Positions 1 through 11,523 of a DNA stretch of 64,000 nucleotides are shown here, one piece after another; position 1 is the first letter of the stretch; each line of letters begins with the position of its first letter. Location: positions 3,100,001 through 3,164,000 of the forward strand of contig NZ_JMMA01000002.1 in NCBI RefSeq assembly GCF_000686125.1. Reading direction: 5' to 3'. The DNA comes from Ruminococcus sp. NK3A76 (GTDB lineage: Bacteria > Bacillota > Clostridia > Oscillospirales > Ruminococcaceae). A model generated the notes under the pieces. That model was given only the letters and a program-made list of their open reading frames with translations. It was not told the origin of the DNA and did no database searches. The position numbers and the translations under genes are program-made.

Positions 1-462
1 AATAATCTCAAAGAAAAGTGATCTCAGCACCCAGTTTTTTCCTTGTGTCTGATTTTTAATACTTTAAACTATTGTTTAAACACTTTAAACAACGATCTGC
101 CCCTGTAATGTAAGGGCAGGCGGTGACCTTAAACGTTTAAGGTCAGAAAAAAGTTTAAAAACCGCCACTTCTCAACAAATAACCTAACATTCAACAAACA
201 TTTTACTGACATTTCAAACCCATTAAATATTTCAACATTTTATCAAGATCCGTCAAACAATCTTCCCCCATACCCCGCCCGCTGGTTTTTCGGGGCCTGC
301 ATTCATCTTTCAACACTTTAAACAGGCTCTACTAATAATACTAACAAATAAAGATATATACACATAGTTTTTTGTGTTTTCTCCCTCACCCTCTTCTCTC
401 TTTTAAACACACAGACCATCGTCTATATATCATCATACTTTCATACAGAAAGGAACCTTCAT
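1..462. other. AT-rich region upstream of dnaN, possible part of the origin
   Basis: This 462-bp stretch precedes dnaN and has no credible gene. It is AT-rich and contains TTTAAAC or its complement GTTTAAA at about 63-69, 74-81, 83-90, 153-159, 317-323 and 402-408, plus a long palindrome at 124-145. I see no match to the DnaA box TTATCCACA. In Firmicutes this position is the dnaA-dnaN spacer and often part of oriC. That role is inferred from gene order only. Confidence 0.5.
124..145. promoter_or_regulatory. 22-bp perfect palindrome upstream of dnaN
   Basis: The half-site TGACCTTAAAC is followed directly by its exact reverse complement, giving a 22-bp perfect palindrome centred between 134 and 135 with AAACGTTT at the core. 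The surrounding TTTAAAC repeats share the core. It could be a protein-binding operator or an origin element. There is no loop, so it is unlikely to be a simple terminator. Confidence 0.5.
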
Positions 463-1569
463 ATGAAATTCTTATGTAAAAAGAAAGCTCTCTATGATGC
501 TGTCAATAATGTATCAAAGGGTGTTGCAGAGCGCTCTGCAAATCCTCTCCTTGAAGGAATGAAATTCCACCTTGACGGCAGCCTTTTAGAGCTTACCGGC
601 TACGACCTCGAAATAGGTATAAGAACATCAGTGCTTGTAAATTCTGATGATGAATGTACATTCATTCTCAAACCACGCCTTCTTTCAGATATCATCAAGA
701 ATATGCCTGAGGAGGATATACTCTTTGAGATAACCGAGAGCTTCCACATCACCATATCAAGCGGCAGCGCTTCCTATAATATCTCAGCTGTTGACGGTGA
801 GGAATACCCCGAGCTCCCCGAGAAGGAGACAAAGGAAGTCATGACTATCTCCCAGCCTGTTTTAAAGGCTATGATAGAACAGACAAAGTTCGCAGTCGCA
901 GTTTCTGAGGCAAAGCCGATACTTAAGGGCGAGCTTTTTGAGATACAGAAGAATACCCTTACTATGGTAGCGATAGACGGCTACAGACTCGCTGTAAGAC
1001 GTGAGGCTATCAAGTTTGACGACGTGGCAAGATTTGTAGTTCCTTCAAAGAGCCTTGCTGAGGTGGCAAAGCTCCTCTCAGACAACGAGAATGATTTCTG
1101 CCAGATGTATCTGTCAGAAAAGCATATAATCTTTGAGATAGATAATTACCTTGTCTATTCAAGACTTCTTGAAGGCGAGTTCCACCCCTATGAGAGCGCA
1201 ATACCCAAGAATTTCACAACAGAGGTCGAGGTAAACAGAAAAGAACTCATCACCTGCCTTGAAAGAGCAATGCTCGTTATCTCTGAAAAGGTCCCGACAC
1301 CTATCAGATGCCACTTTGAAAACGGCGAGATAAAGCTCTCCTGTGCCGGCGATATGGGTAAGTTCAACGACGAGATGAACGCCGATATCACAGGACCTGT
1401 TATGGAGATAGGCTTTAAGTGTAAGTATCTTGTCGAGCCTTTAAAGGTTCTCGATGATGAAAAGGTAAAGCTCCAGATGGGCGGCAGTTTGCTTCCTATG
1501 AAGATAGTTCCTATGAACGGCGAGCATTTTACATACCTCGTACTTCCTGTACGTCTTAAACAGAACTGA
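463..1569 (+). CDS. dnaN: DNA polymerase III beta subunit (sliding clamp)
   Basis: The 368-residue protein has the length and three-fold repeated clamp architecture of DnaN. It begins with the typical MKF start and ends with the conserved YLVLPVRL segment, where family members have YLxLPVR. The beta clamp dimer encircles DNA, tethers the replicative polymerase and serves as a platform for repair and mismatch proteins. The ATG at 463 is preceded by an AGAAAGGA ribosome-binding site. It is the first gene of a tightly packed dnaN-yaaA-recF-remB-gyrB-gyrA cluster in the same order as Bacillus subtilis. dnaA, normally just upstream, must lie outside the window. Confidence 0.97.
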   Translation: MKFLCKKKALYDAVNNVSKGVAERSANPLLEGMKFHLDGSLLELTGYDLEIGIRTSVLVNSDDECTFILKPRLLSDIIKNMPEEDILFEITESFHITISSGSASYNISAVDGEEYPELPEKETKEVMTISQPVLKAMIEQTKFAVAVSEAKPILKGELFEIQKNTLTMVAIDGYRLAVRREAIKFDDVARFVVPSKSLAEVAKLLSDNENDFCQMYLSEKHIIFEIDNYLVYSRLLEGEFHPYESAIPKNFTTEVEVNRKELITCLERAMLVISEKVPTPIRCHFENGEIKLSCAGDMGKFNDEMNADITGPVMEIGFKCKYLVEPLKVLDDEKVKLQMGGSLLPMKIVPMNGEHFTYLVLPVRLKQN

Positions 1570-1574
1570 AAGCT

Positions 1575-1796
1575 ATGAAAGAAATAAAAGTCAAGATAAA
1601 AACAGATCATATAAAGCTCGATTCGCTGCTCAAATTCGCAGGCCTTGTTGAAACAGGCGCTGACGGAAAGCTCATAGTCAAAGAGGGCAGGATAAAAGTA
1701 AACGGTGAAGTCTGCACGATGCGTGGCAAGAAGATAACCGAAGCCGACAAAGTGCAGATTCCTGAGATAGATACCGAGATAGTGGTAGAAAAATGA
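1575..1796 (+). CDS. yaaA: S4-domain RNA-binding protein, YaaA family
   Basis: This 73-residue protein is almost entirely one S4 RNA-binding domain: I-K-L-D-S-L-L-K-F near residues 13-21, then the xGRIKVNGEV segment near residues 39-47 that is typical of S4 folds. It lies 5 bp after dnaN and overlaps recF by 4 bp (ATGA), so it is translationally coupled. In Firmicutes a small S4 protein sits at exactly this place between dnaN and recF. Its RNA target is not firmly established, so no specific function is claimed. Confidence 0.9.
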   Translation: MKEIKVKIKTDHIKLDSLLKFAGLVETGADGKLIVKEGRIKVNGEVCTMRGKKITEADKVQIPEIDTEIVVEK

Positions 1797-2935
1797 AGAT
1801 AACTTCACTTTGCTGCTCGGGCTTTAAAAATCTCAAAGATATAGATATCACCCCTCATAAGGAAATGAATATCCTCATGGGTGAGAATGCCCAGGGCAAG
1901 ACAAACCTTATCGAAGCTATCTGGCTCTGTACAGGAGTGCGCAGCTTCCGTTCTACCAAGGATCGGGATATGATAGCTCTTGACGGCGACAGGGCAGACA
2001 TCACCATAGGCTTTGAAAATGATATCAGAGAGCAGAAGATAGACCTTTCAGTCATAAGACAGGATATAAAGAATAAGCGTATCTTGCTTAACGGCGTAAA
2101 ACTGCCTTATATGTCAAAGCTCTTTGGCAAGCTAAGATGTGTAGTATTCACACCGGAAGATCTCTCTCTTTCAAAAGGCTCGCCTGATAACAGACGGCAG
2201 TTTGTCGATCTTTGTATCTCGCAGATAAAAAGCACATATGCATCTGTCGTCAACCGCTATAACAGTATCCTGGAGCAGCGTAATACCCTGCTTAAGAATA
2301 TAGCCTTCGGCAGGTCTGAAAGAGACGATCTCGAAGTCTGGGATATACAGCTCTCAAAGCTCGGCGCTTATATCTCCATGATGAGATATAACTATACCAA
2401 AAAGCTCGACACATACGCTTCACGCCTTTTTGATGATATCTCAAAGGGCAGAGAGAAGCTGTCTCTTTTCTACCAGTCAACAGTCTTTGATACTCTCGAA
2501 GGCAGGACAGATTATGTGTCAGACCTTGCGCCTGAGTATCTTAAAATGCTTGAAGAAGCAAAAAATGACGATATAAAGCTCGGCTTCACCACAAAGGGTA
2601 TCCACCGTGATGACCTGAGCGGCACTATAAACGGCATCTCGATAAGAGAATATGCCTCCCAGGGTCAGCACCGCTCGACAGCGCTCGTGCTAAAGCTCTC
2701 TCAGGCGTATATCTTAACTGAGGAAACAGACGATCCGCCGGTGATACTGCTTGATGATGTCATGAGCGAGCTTGACCGGTCAAGACAGGAATTTGTGATA
2801 AATAAGATAAGCGATATGCAGGTATTCATCACCTGCTGCGATATGAATGAGCTTATAAGCTCGTCAGAAGGCAGCCTGTATATCATAGAAAACGGAAGGG
2901 TGAAAATACAAAATGCTGCTCCACCTCGGAAATGA
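1793..2935 (+). CDS. recF: DNA replication and repair protein RecF
   Basis: RecF is an SMC/ABC-like ATPase that binds single-strand gaps and helps load RecA during recombinational repair. The 380-residue protein has the Walker A motif G-E-N-A-Q-G-K-T at residues 30-37. Near the C-terminus it has an ABC signature region (ASQGQHRS) and a Walker B segment (VILLDDVMSELD). Its start overlaps the end of yaaA, and its last 23 bp overlap remB. Length and motif order are normal for RecF. Confidence 0.97.
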   Translation: MKITSLCCSGFKNLKDIDITPHKEMNILMGENAQGKTNLIEAIWLCTGVRSFRSTKDRDMIALDGDRADITIGFENDIREQKIDLSVIRQDIKNKRILLNGVKLPYMSKLFGKLRCVVFTPEDLSLSKGSPDNRRQFVDLCISQIKSTYASVVNRYNSILEQRNTLLKNIAFGRSERDDLEVWDIQLSKLGAYISMMRYNYTKKLDTYASRLFDDISKGREKLSLFYQSTVFDTLEGRTDYVSDLAPEYLKMLEEAKNDDIKLGFTTKGIHRDDLSGTINGISIREYASQGQHRSTALVLKLSQAYILTEETDDPPVILLDDVMSELDRSRQEFVINKISDMQVFITCCDMNELISSSEGSLYIIENGRVKIQNAAPPRK

Positions 2936-3173
2936 GATAAGTATATCATCAAAAGAGATAGTAGGCATATTTGATATCGAGGGCTCCTCCGTGTCTAAGA
3001 TAACGAGGGATTTTCTTAACAACGCCGAAAAAAAAGGCAAGAAGATAGTCTACTGTACCTACGATATGCCAAAGAGCTTTGTAGTCACATTGGATGAAGA
3101 CCTCACCGAGAGGATATATATAAGCCGTATATCCTGCGCAACACTGTTAAAACGCTTTAAAAGAGGATATTGA
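2913..3173 (+). CDS. remB: RemB-like extracellular matrix regulator (DUF370 family)
   Basis: The 86-residue protein starts MLLHLGNEISI and contains VGIFDIEGSS, both typical of the RemA/RemB (DUF370) family. In Bacillus subtilis remB (yaaB) sits between recF and gyrB, as here. RemB influences biofilm matrix genes there; the target in this organism is unknown. The start lies inside the recF 3' end, with GGAAGGGTG upstream, so the two are probably co-translated. Confidence 0.88.
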   Translation: MLLHLGNEISISSKEIVGIFDIEGSSVSKITRDFLNNAEKKGKKIVYCTYDMPKSFVVTLDEDLTERIYISRISCATLLKRFKRGY

Positions 3174-5210
<2,037 letters not shown>

Positions 5211-5223
5211 AGGAAGTGTCAGT

Positions 5224-5823
5224 TTGTCAGAAAATGAAAATAAAGCCCTTGAAGGGATACTCCTCTCGTTTGAGTATAATGTCAAAAACTCCGAGGAGGA
5301 ACAGGCCTTCACGGCATTTCAGAAAAAATATGTCTATAAGGGCAATATAATAAAGACTGTGCTTTTCGGCATAGTCGCACTGCTGTTTCTGGTGTCATTC
5401 ATAAGAGACCCGAAGGAATATTTAAACCCCGTGCTCATGTTTGTAAGCCTTGCTTTCATATTTGTCATATGGTTCAATACCTTCAAGATAAGAAAGTCTC
5501 TTTTGCAGGCTCTTAAGGTGCTTGAAAATGATAAGTATATCTTCACCCTCTATGACGACCGCTTTTCTATTGAGACAATACTTGACGAGAGCGAGTTTGA
5601 TGAGGACGAGGAGATACCCGTAGTCAAGCCGAGAGTAGTCACCTTCGGTGAAACAGAGATACACGTCATAGAGAATATAGATATGTATATCCTCATTCTT
5701 AAAAAGGACACGATATATGTCCTGCCCAAGAGATGCTTTGATGAGAACATCTCAAAGGAGCTCGGTGATAAATTCAGAGAAAAGCTGGGCGAAGAATACG
5801 AAACAAAACTGTCAGTCAGCTGA
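5224..5823 (+). CDS. YcxB-like membrane protein between gyrB and gyrA
   Basis: This protein of about 200 residues has two adjacent hydrophobic segments (IIKTVLFGIVALLFLVSFI and LMFVSLAFIFVIWF), followed by a soluble domain ending in YVLPKRCF. That layout fits the YcxB-like C-terminal family, whose function is unknown. Candidate starts are ATG 5188 and ATG 5203, both inside gyrB, or TTG 5224. The TTG follows AAGGAAGTG at good spacing and mirrors the TTG start of gyrB, so it is preferred but uncertain. The gene separates gyrB from gyrA, which are adjacent in B. subtilis. Confidence 0.7.
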   Translation: MSENENKALEGILLSFEYNVKNSEEEQAFTAFQKKYVYKGNIIKTVLFGIVALLFLVSFIRDPKEYLNPVLMFVSLAFIFVIWFNTFKIRKSLLQALKVLENDKYIFTLYDDRFSIETILDESEFDEDEEIPVVKPRVVTFGETEIHVIENIDMYILILKKDTIYVLPKRCFDENISKELGDKFREKLGEEYETKLSVS

Positions 5824-5846
5824 TTGAAAAGGAGTGAAAATACAAG

Positions 5847-8372
5847 GTGTTTGATGAAAATTCAACTGTTATAGATACCGATATTGAAGGCCTTATGCGA
5901 GAGAGCTTTCTTCAGTATTCAATGGCAGTTATAGTATCCCGTGCGCTCCCCGATGTAAGGGACGGCCTAAAGCCCGTTCACAGAAGAATACTCTATACCC
6001 TTTTTGAAAACGGTATAACCCCCGATAAGCCTTACAGAAAGTGCGCCGATACAGTAGGCTCGGTGCTCGGCAGATATCACCCTCACGGTGATGCTTCCGT
6101 TTATGATGCGCTCGTTCGTCTGGCTCAGAAGTTCTCTATGCGCTACCCTATGGTAGACGGTCACGGTAACTTCGGTTCCATTGACGGCGACCCGCCTGCT
6201 GCTTACCGTTACACGGAAGCTAAAATGGCTAAGATGTCGGTCAATATGCTTACCGATATCAATAAGGAAACAGTCGATTTCCAGCCTAACTATGACGACA
6301 GACTCAAAGAGCCCACAGTGCTCCCCTCACGCTTCCCGAACCTTTTATGTAACGGTTCTACGGGTATAGCAGTCGGCATGGCGACAAATATCCCCCCGCA
6401 TAACTTAAATGAAGTAATAGATGCACTTAAACTCTTAGTTGAGAACCCCGACGCAACACTTGATGAACTTATGACCTGTATCAAGGGGCCTGACTTCCCT
6501 ACAGGCGGTATCATCATGGGCAGAGCCGGCATCAGGGCAGCCTATGGCACAGGTCGTGGTAAGATAACCCTGCGCTCTGTCACCAATATCGAGGAGATAA
6601 AGGGCAGAGAGTGTATCGTCGTTACCGAGATACCCTATATGGTAAATAAATCACGCCTTGTTTCCTCTATTGCTGACCTTGTAAAGGATAAGCGTATCGA
6701 GGGTATACATGATCTGCGTGATGAATCCGATAAGGAAGTCGGCATACGTATAGTCATCGAGCTTAAAAAGGACGCTATAGCACAGGTAGTTTTGAATAAG
6801 CTCTTCAGCTTCACACAGCTTCAGGATACTGTCGGCGTTATCATGCTCGCCCTTGTTGACGGCGTGCCGAAGGTGCTCACACTCAAGCAGTGCCTGGAGC
6901 AGTATCTTGATTTCCAGGTAGATGTCATAACAAGAAGAACGCAGTTTGACCTCAGAAAGGCCAAGGAGCGTGCTCATATAGTCGAGGGTCTTGTGATAGC
7001 CCTTGATAATATCGACAGAGTTGTCGAGATACTAAAAACATCAAAGAGTATCCCCGAAGGTAAACAGCGCCTGTGCGATGAATTCAGCCTTTCAGAGATA
7101 CAGTCAGAGCATATCGTTCAGATGACTCTCGGCAAGCTCACCGGTATGGAGCGTCAGAAGCTCATCGACGAGTTGGCTGAGCTCAAGGCTCGTATAGAAG
7201 ACCTTGAGGATATCCTTGCAAACCACGACAGAGTGCTCCGGATAATCCTTGATGAGCTCCAGGTGATAAGAGATAAGTTCGGCGACGGCAGAAGGACTTC
7301 TATCGAGAACGTCAGCGGCGAGGTAGATATCGAAGACCTTATCCCCGTTGAGGAAAGCGTTGTTACATATACCCATAACGGCTATATCAAGCGTACCGCA
7401 ATAAGCGCATATAAGGCGCAGAAGCGTGGCGGTAAGGGCGTTCAGGGCATGAAGCAGCGTGAGGAGGACTTCGTTGAGGAGATGTTTGTATGCTCGACGC
7501 ACGATAATATCCTCTTTATCACGAATAAGGGTCTTATGTACCGCCTTAAATGCTATGAGCTCCCCGAGGGCTCAAAGAGCGCAAAGGGCAATAATATAGT
7601 CAATATCCTTCCCCTCTCCGAGGGCGAAAAGGTAGCTCAGATGATAAAGACTGAGGACTTTGCCGAGGGCAAGTATCTTGTCATGGTCACAAAGTCCGGC
7701 AAGATAAAGAGAACAGCGCTCTCGCTCTATAAGAACGTCCGCAAGAACGGCCTTATCGCAATCGGCCTTGACGAAGACGACGAGATAATGGGTGCACGCC
7801 TTACCTACGGCGATAACCAGCTTATCATAGCTACCCGTAACGGTATGGCGATCCGCATCGAGGAGACCTGTATCAGACAGATGTCACGTCAGGCTCACGG
7901 TGTAAAGGCTATCAAGCTGCGTTCCGGCGACCACGTTGTTTCTATGGCAAGAGTAAGAGAGGGTGCAGCTGTGCTCACAGTCACCGAAAAGGGTCTTGGC
8001 AGACGCTGCGCACTTGAAAGCTACAGGATACAGAACCGTGGCGGCTTCGGTATGCTCAACTATAAGACGTCAGATACCAAGGGCTATGTCTGCGGCATCA
8101 AGGTCGTTGACGATACCGATGATATAATCATGATATCCTCAGACGGTATAATTATAAGACTCCGTGCTTGTGATATCCGTATCATGGGCAGATATGCAAC
8201 AGGTGTCCGCCTTATGCGTGTGGGAGAAAACGAGAAGGTAGTGGCCTTCACCCGAACCGAGCATGAGGAAGATGCAGAGATAACCGCAGTTGAAGATAAC
8301 GGCGAGGAAGACGTTGCAGACCCCGAGAATGAAGACCTCGGCGAGAGCAATGAGCCTGATGATGATGAATAA
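5847..8372 (+). CDS. gyrA: DNA gyrase subunit A
   Basis: GyrA is the DNA-cleaving and wrapping subunit of gyrase. The 841-residue protein starts at GTG 5847 after AAAAGGAGTG. The catalytic tyrosine is Tyr122 in [10 protein letters not shown]. The C-terminal domain has a GyrA-box (KRGGKGVQG), which marks gyrase rather than topoisomerase IV, and it ends in a Glu/Asp-rich tail. In the quinolone-resistance region the sequence is [10 protein letters not shown], so position 83 (numbering coincides with E. coli) is Ala instead of the usual Ser. A terminator follows at 8382. Confidence 0.97.
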   Translation: MFDENSTVIDTDIEGLMRESFLQYSMAVIVSRALPDVRDGLKPVHRRILYTLFENGITPDKPYRKCADTVGSVLGRYHPHGDASVYDALVRLAQKFSMRYPMVDGHGNFGSIDGDPPAAYRYTEAKMAKMSVNMLTDINKETVDFQPNYDDRLKEPTVLPSRFPNLLCNGSTGIAVGMATNIPPHNLNEVIDALKLLVENPDATLDELMTCIKGPDFPTGGIIMGRAGIRAAYGTGRGKITLRSVTNIEEIKGRECIVVTEIPYMVNKSRLVSSIADLVKDKRIEGIHDLRDESDKEVGIRIVIELKKDAIAQVVLNKLFSFTQLQDTVGVIMLALVDGVPKVLTLKQCLEQYLDFQVDVITRRTQFDLRKAKERAHIVEGLVIALDNIDRVVEILKTSKSIPEGKQRLCDEFSLSEIQSEHIVQMTLGKLTGMERQKLIDELAELKARIEDLEDILANHDRVLRIILDELQVIRDKFGDGRRTSIENVSGEVDIEDLIPVEESVVTYTHNGYIKRTAISAYKAQKRGGKGVQGMKQREEDFVEEMFVCSTHDNILFITNKGLMYRLKCYELPEGSKSAKGNNIVNILPLSEGEKVAQMIKTEDFAEGKYLVMVTKSGKIKRTALSLYKNVRKNGLIAIGLDEDDEIMGARLTYGDNQLIIATRNGMAIRIEETCIRQMSRQAHGVKAIKLRSGDHVVSMARVREGAAVLTVTEKGLGRRCALESYRIQNRGGFGMLNYKTSDTKGYVCGIKVVDDTDDIIMISSDGIIIRLRACDIRIMGRYATGVRLMRVGENEKVVAFTRTEHEEDAEITAVEDNGEEDVADPENEDLGESNEPDDDE

Positions 8373-8381
8373 GTAATAATG

Positions 8382-8412
8382 TTATCCCCGACTTGTTCGG
8401 GGATAATTTTTT
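8382..8412 (+). terminator. Rho-independent terminator after gyrA
   Basis: A perfect 10-bp stem (TTATCCCCGA with TCGGGGATAA) with a 5-base loop is followed by a run of T. It closes the dnaN-gyrA cluster. Confidence 0.92.
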
Positions 8413-8416
8413 ACTA

Positions 8417-8445
8417 TTGACTTGTGGCTGAATTTGGGGTATAAT
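8417..8445 (+). promoter_or_regulatory. Sigma-70 type promoter of the first toxin-antitoxin pair
   Basis: TTGACT at 8417-8422 and TATAAT at 8440-8445 are 17 bp apart. This immediately follows the gyrA terminator and precedes the antitoxin start by about 30 bp. Confidence 0.85.
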
Positions 8446-8475
8446 ATAGTCACAGAATGAAAGGGGTGTTGAGCC

Positions 8476-8733
8476 ATGCAGATAATACCAATAAGAGAAC
8501 TAAAAAATACAGTCGAGATAGAGCGCCGTTGTGCAGAGGAAAACGGCCCTGTGTTCATAACAAAAAACGGCTATGGCAGACTTGTTGTTATGGATATTGA
8601 ATACTATGAGCGCACAATGCAGAAGATGTATGAAGCAAGCCTTGTTACCGAGGGTCTTGCAGACCTTAATGCAGGAAAAACATCAGACGGTAGGAAAACT
8701 GTCAGCGAAATAAGGAGTAAATATGGCTTGTGA
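8476..8733 (+). CDS. Antitoxin, Phd/YefM family
   Basis: The 85-residue protein has the N-terminal Phd/YefM pattern: a short strand-helix start (IIPIRELKNT) followed by GPVFITKNGYGRLVVMDIEYYE. Antitoxins of this family bind their own promoter and neutralise a RelE/ParE toxin through a C-terminal tail. The start follows GAAAGGGGTG, and the 3' end overlaps the toxin start by 11 bp. The pair is probably self-regulated from the promoter at 8417. Confidence 0.88.
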   Translation: MQIIPIRELKNTVEIERRCAEENGPVFITKNGYGRLVVMDIEYYERTMQKMYEASLVTEGLADLNAGKTSDGRKTVSEIRSKYGL

Positions 8734-9043
8734 TTATGAATTGACGGATAAAGCTGCGGCTGACCTTGATGAAACGGTAAGATATATCTCTCTTACCCTT
8801 GGTGATAAAAAAGCAGCCGCAGATTTTCTTGATAAGTTTGAAAAAGTCACTGAGGAAGCCTGTATGTTTCCAGAAAGCGGTGAACTGCTGAACAATGAAT
8901 TCCTGCCAAAAGGAGAATTCAGAAAAAAGTATATCGGTGAGTATGTATGCGTTTATCTGTATGATAAAGAGAAAAGAAAGATCTATGTTATCAGAATAAT
9001 TTATGGCAGACGGGATATGACAAAACAACTGAAAAAACTGTAA
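8723..9043 (+). CDS. Toxin, RelE/ParE family
   Basis: The 106-residue protein has the usual toxin pattern: LTDKAAADLDETVRYI at the start, then a C-terminal VIRIIYGRRDM strand where RelE/ParE members have R-IxxGRRD. Such toxins either cut ribosome-bound mRNA or poison gyrase. Which applies cannot be told from sequence alone, although its position next to gyrA may be chance. It overlaps the antitoxin by 11 bp. A similar module in the opposite orientation lies at 24768-25342. Confidence 0.87.
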   Translation: MACDYELTDKAAADLDETVRYISLTLGDKKAAADFLDKFEKVTEEACMFPESGELLNNEFLPKGEFRKKYIGEYVCVYLYDKEKRKIYVIRIIYGRRDMTKQLKKL

Positions 9044-9107
9044 TATGAAAAATGCATAATCCCTTCCCCAAAATTGCAAAAAAATTGTAAAACCCCCCTG
9101 TGTCCTC

Positions 9108-9136
9108 TTGACTTTGGGGGGTAAAAGTATTATAAT
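9108..9136 (+). promoter_or_regulatory. Promoter of serC-serA
   Basis: TTGACT at 9108-9113 and TATAAT at 9131-9136 are separated by 17 bp and lie about 37 bp upstream of the serC start. Confidence 0.85.
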
Positions 9137-9172
9137 AAAAGGGTATTAAAAAATATATTGGAGGTTTTAATA

Positions 9173-10258
9173 ATGGGTAGAGTTTATAACTTCAGTGCAG
9201 GCCCTGCCGTGCTTCCCGAGGAAGTGCTCAAAGAGGCTGCAGAGGAAATGCTCGATTATAAGGGCACAGGCATGAGCGTTATGGAGATGAGCCACCGTTC
9301 AAAGGCTTATGATGCCATAATCAAGGAAGCTGAGGCTGACCTCAGAGACCTTATGAATATTCCCGATAACTATAAGGTAATATTCTTACAGGGCGGTGCT
9401 TCCCTCGTGTTCGCAGAGGTTCCGATGAACCTTATGAAGAAGGGTAAGGCTGCATACATCATCACAGGTCAGTGGGCTAAGAAGGCTGCTGCTGAGGCTG
9501 AGAAGTACGGCGAGGTTGTCAGAGTTGCTTCCTCCGCTGATAAGACATTCAGCTATATCCCTGATTGCTCCGACCTCGATATCCCTGAGGATGTTGACTA
9601 TGTATATATCTGCGAGAACAATACTATCTACGGTACAAAGTTCTGGCAGCTCCCCAATACAAAGGGCCATGAGCTCGTAGCAGACGTATCCTCCTGCTTC
9701 CTTTCCGAGCCTGTAGACGTTACTAAGTACGGCGTTATCTACGGCGGCGTTCAGAAGAACGTTGGTCCTGCCGGTGTTCAGATCGTTATCGTAAGAGAAG
9801 ACCTTATCGCTGACGGCCCTGCATTCAAGCAGACACCTACAATGTGTGACTGGAAGATCCAGGCTGATAATGACTCTCTCTATAATACACCTCCCTGCTA
9901 CGGTATCTATATCTGCGGTAAGGTGTTCAAGTGGATCAAGAAGATGGGCGGCCTTGAGGGCATGAAGGCTCATAACGAGAAGAAGGCTAAGATCCTCTAT
10001 GATTTCCTTGACGAGAGCAAGATGTTCAAGGGCACAGTTGTTAAGGAAGACCGTTCGCTCATGAACGTTCCCTTCATAACAGGCGATGAGGAGCTTGATA
10101 AGAAGTTCGTAGCTGAGGCTAAGGCTGCCGGCTTTGAGAACCTTAAGGGTCACAGAACAGTTGGCGGTATGAGAGCTTCTATCTATAACGCTATGCCTAT
10201 CGAGGGCGTAGAAAAGCTCGTAGAGTTCATGAAGAAGTTTGAAGCAGAAAATTCGTAA
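9173..10258 (+). CDS. serC: Phosphoserine aminotransferase
   Basis: SerC converts 3-phosphohydroxypyruvate plus glutamate to phosphoserine and 2-oxoglutarate, the second step of serine synthesis. The 361-residue protein begins RVYNFSAGPAVLPEEVL, the family's N-terminal signature. The PLP-binding lysine is Lys195 in GGVQKNVGPAG. The longest frame starts at TTG 9158, but that overlaps the GGAGG ribosome-binding site (9160-9164), so the ATG at 9173 is the start. It is followed after 85 bp by serA, the enzyme of the preceding step. Confidence 0.96.
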   Translation: MGRVYNFSAGPAVLPEEVLKEAAEEMLDYKGTGMSVMEMSHRSKAYDAIIKEAEADLRDLMNIPDNYKVIFLQGGASLVFAEVPMNLMKKGKAAYIITGQWAKKAAAEAEKYGEVVRVASSADKTFSYIPDCSDLDIPEDVDYVYICENNTIYGTKFWQLPNTKGHELVADVSSCFLSEPVDVTKYGVIYGGVQKNVGPAGVQIVIVREDLIADGPAFKQTPTMCDWKIQADNDSLYNTPPCYGIYICGKVFKWIKKMGGLEGMKAHNEKKAKILYDFLDESKMFKGTVVKEDRSLMNVPFITGDEELDKKFVAEAKAAGFENLKGHRTVGGMRASIYNAMPIEGVEKLVEFMKKFEAENS

Positions 10259-10343
10259 TTACCGAATATATTTCAGATCGGCGTGGGGCAGACCGCCCTG
10301 CGCTGATTGATTATAATAATATTTCTGAAAGGATATGATACAG

Positions 10344-11495
10344 ATGATAAACGTATTGACACTCAATAAGATAGCTGCCTGCGGCACAAGCAAGTTCGGC
10401 GCAGACTATGCAGTAACAGATAACTGCGATGCACCTGAGGCAGTAATGGTAAGATCTGCTAAGATGCACGATATGGAATTCAAGGATAACCTCCTTGCTA
10501 TCGCAAGAGCCGGCGCAGGTACTAACAATATCCCCGTTGATAAGTGCGCTGAGCAGGGTATCGTGGTATTCAATACCCCCGGCGCTAATGCAAACGCTGT
10601 TAAGGAGCTCGCAGTGTGCGGCCTTCTCCTTGCTTCCAGAAAGATCCCCGAGGCTATCGACTGGGCTAAGACTCTTAAGGGCCAGGGCGATGAGGTAGGC
10701 AAGCTCGTAGAAAAAGGTAAGTCTAACTTCGCAGGCAATGAGATAATGGGTAAGACACTCGGTCTTATCGGCCTTGGCGCTATCGGCGGTAAGCTCGCTA
10801 ATATCGCTATCTCCCTCGGTATGAACGTTATCGGCTATGACCCGTTCCTTTCCGTAGGCGCAGCTCTTAACCTCAAGCCCCAGGTAAAGGTAACAAAGAA
10901 TATCAACGATATCTATACTCAGAGCGACTATATATCCCTCCACCTCCCCTTCAATGCAGATACTAAGGATACTATCAATGCCGAGACACTTGCACTCTGC
11001 AAGGACGGCGTAAGGATCCTTAACTTCGCTCGTGGCGAGCTCGTAAACGGTGAGGCTATCGTTGCAGCACTTGGCACAGGTAAGGTAGCAAGATATGTTG
11101 TTGACTTCCCGTCTGATGAAGTTCTCGGCGTTGAGAACGTTGTAGCTATCCCCCACCTCGGCGCATCTACTGAGGAGTCTGAGGATAACTGCGCTGTAAT
11201 GGCAGCAGATGAGCTTATCGACTATATCGAGAGAGGCACAATAAAGAATTCCGTAAACTTCCCGAATGCAGAGCTTGTAAAGACCGCTGATAAGCTCGTA
11301 TGCGTTCTCCATAAGAATATCCCTGCACTTATCACACAGATCACAGGCGCTGTTGCTGATAAGGGCGCAAATATCGAGAATATGGTAAATAAGTCCAAGA
11401 AGGATTGGGCTGTTACAATGCTCGATGTCAAGGGCGATGCTGATGTTGATGCTATCAAGGCTATCGACGGCGTTGTAAGAGTAAGAGTTCTTTGA
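10344..11495 (+). CDS. serA: D-3-phosphoglycerate dehydrogenase
   Basis: SerA oxidises 3-phosphoglycerate with NAD to start serine synthesis. The protein of about 383 residues has RAGAGTNNI near residues 54-62, the Rossmann loop GLGAIG at 143-148, the catalytic-region segment NFARGELVN and the histidine-bearing PHLGAS. A C-terminal ACT-like domain (about the last 70 residues, VLHKNIPALITQITGAVAD) suggests feedback control by serine. ATG 10335 is only one base from the GAAAGGA site, so ATG 10344 is the better start. It is probably cotranscribed with serC. No phosphoserine phosphatase gene is in the window. Confidence 0.95.
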   Translation: MINVLTLNKIAACGTSKFGADYAVTDNCDAPEAVMVRSAKMHDMEFKDNLLAIARAGAGTNNIPVDKCAEQGIVVFNTPGANANAVKELAVCGLLLASRKIPEAIDWAKTLKGQGDEVGKLVEKGKSNFAGNEIMGKTLGLIGLGAIGGKLANIAISLGMNVIGYDPFLSVGAALNLKPQVKVTKNINDIYTQSDYISLHLPFNADTKDTINAETLALCKDGVRILNFARGELVNGEAIVAALGTGKVARYVVDFPSDEVLGVENVVAIPHLGASTEESEDNCAVMAADELIDYIERGTIKNSVNFPNAELVKTADKLVCVLHKNIPALITQITGAVADKGANIENMVNKSKKDWAVTMLDVKGDADVDAIKAIDGVVRVRVL

Positions 11496-11523
11496 TCTGA
11501 GTAATAACACCACTGACTTATGC

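Noticed and set aside
8417-9043. Toxin-antitoxin pair next to gyrA as a special gyrase-targeting system
   Set aside because: RelE/ParE families cannot be split by eye into gyrase poisons and mRNases, and a similar pair at 24768 is far from gyr genes. Position alone does not support it.
10311-11513. Long minus-strand frame (400 codons) opposite serA
   Set aside because: It lies wholly across a clear serA gene with strong codon bias and has no ribosome-binding site or recognisable domain. It is a by-product of codon use on the other strand.
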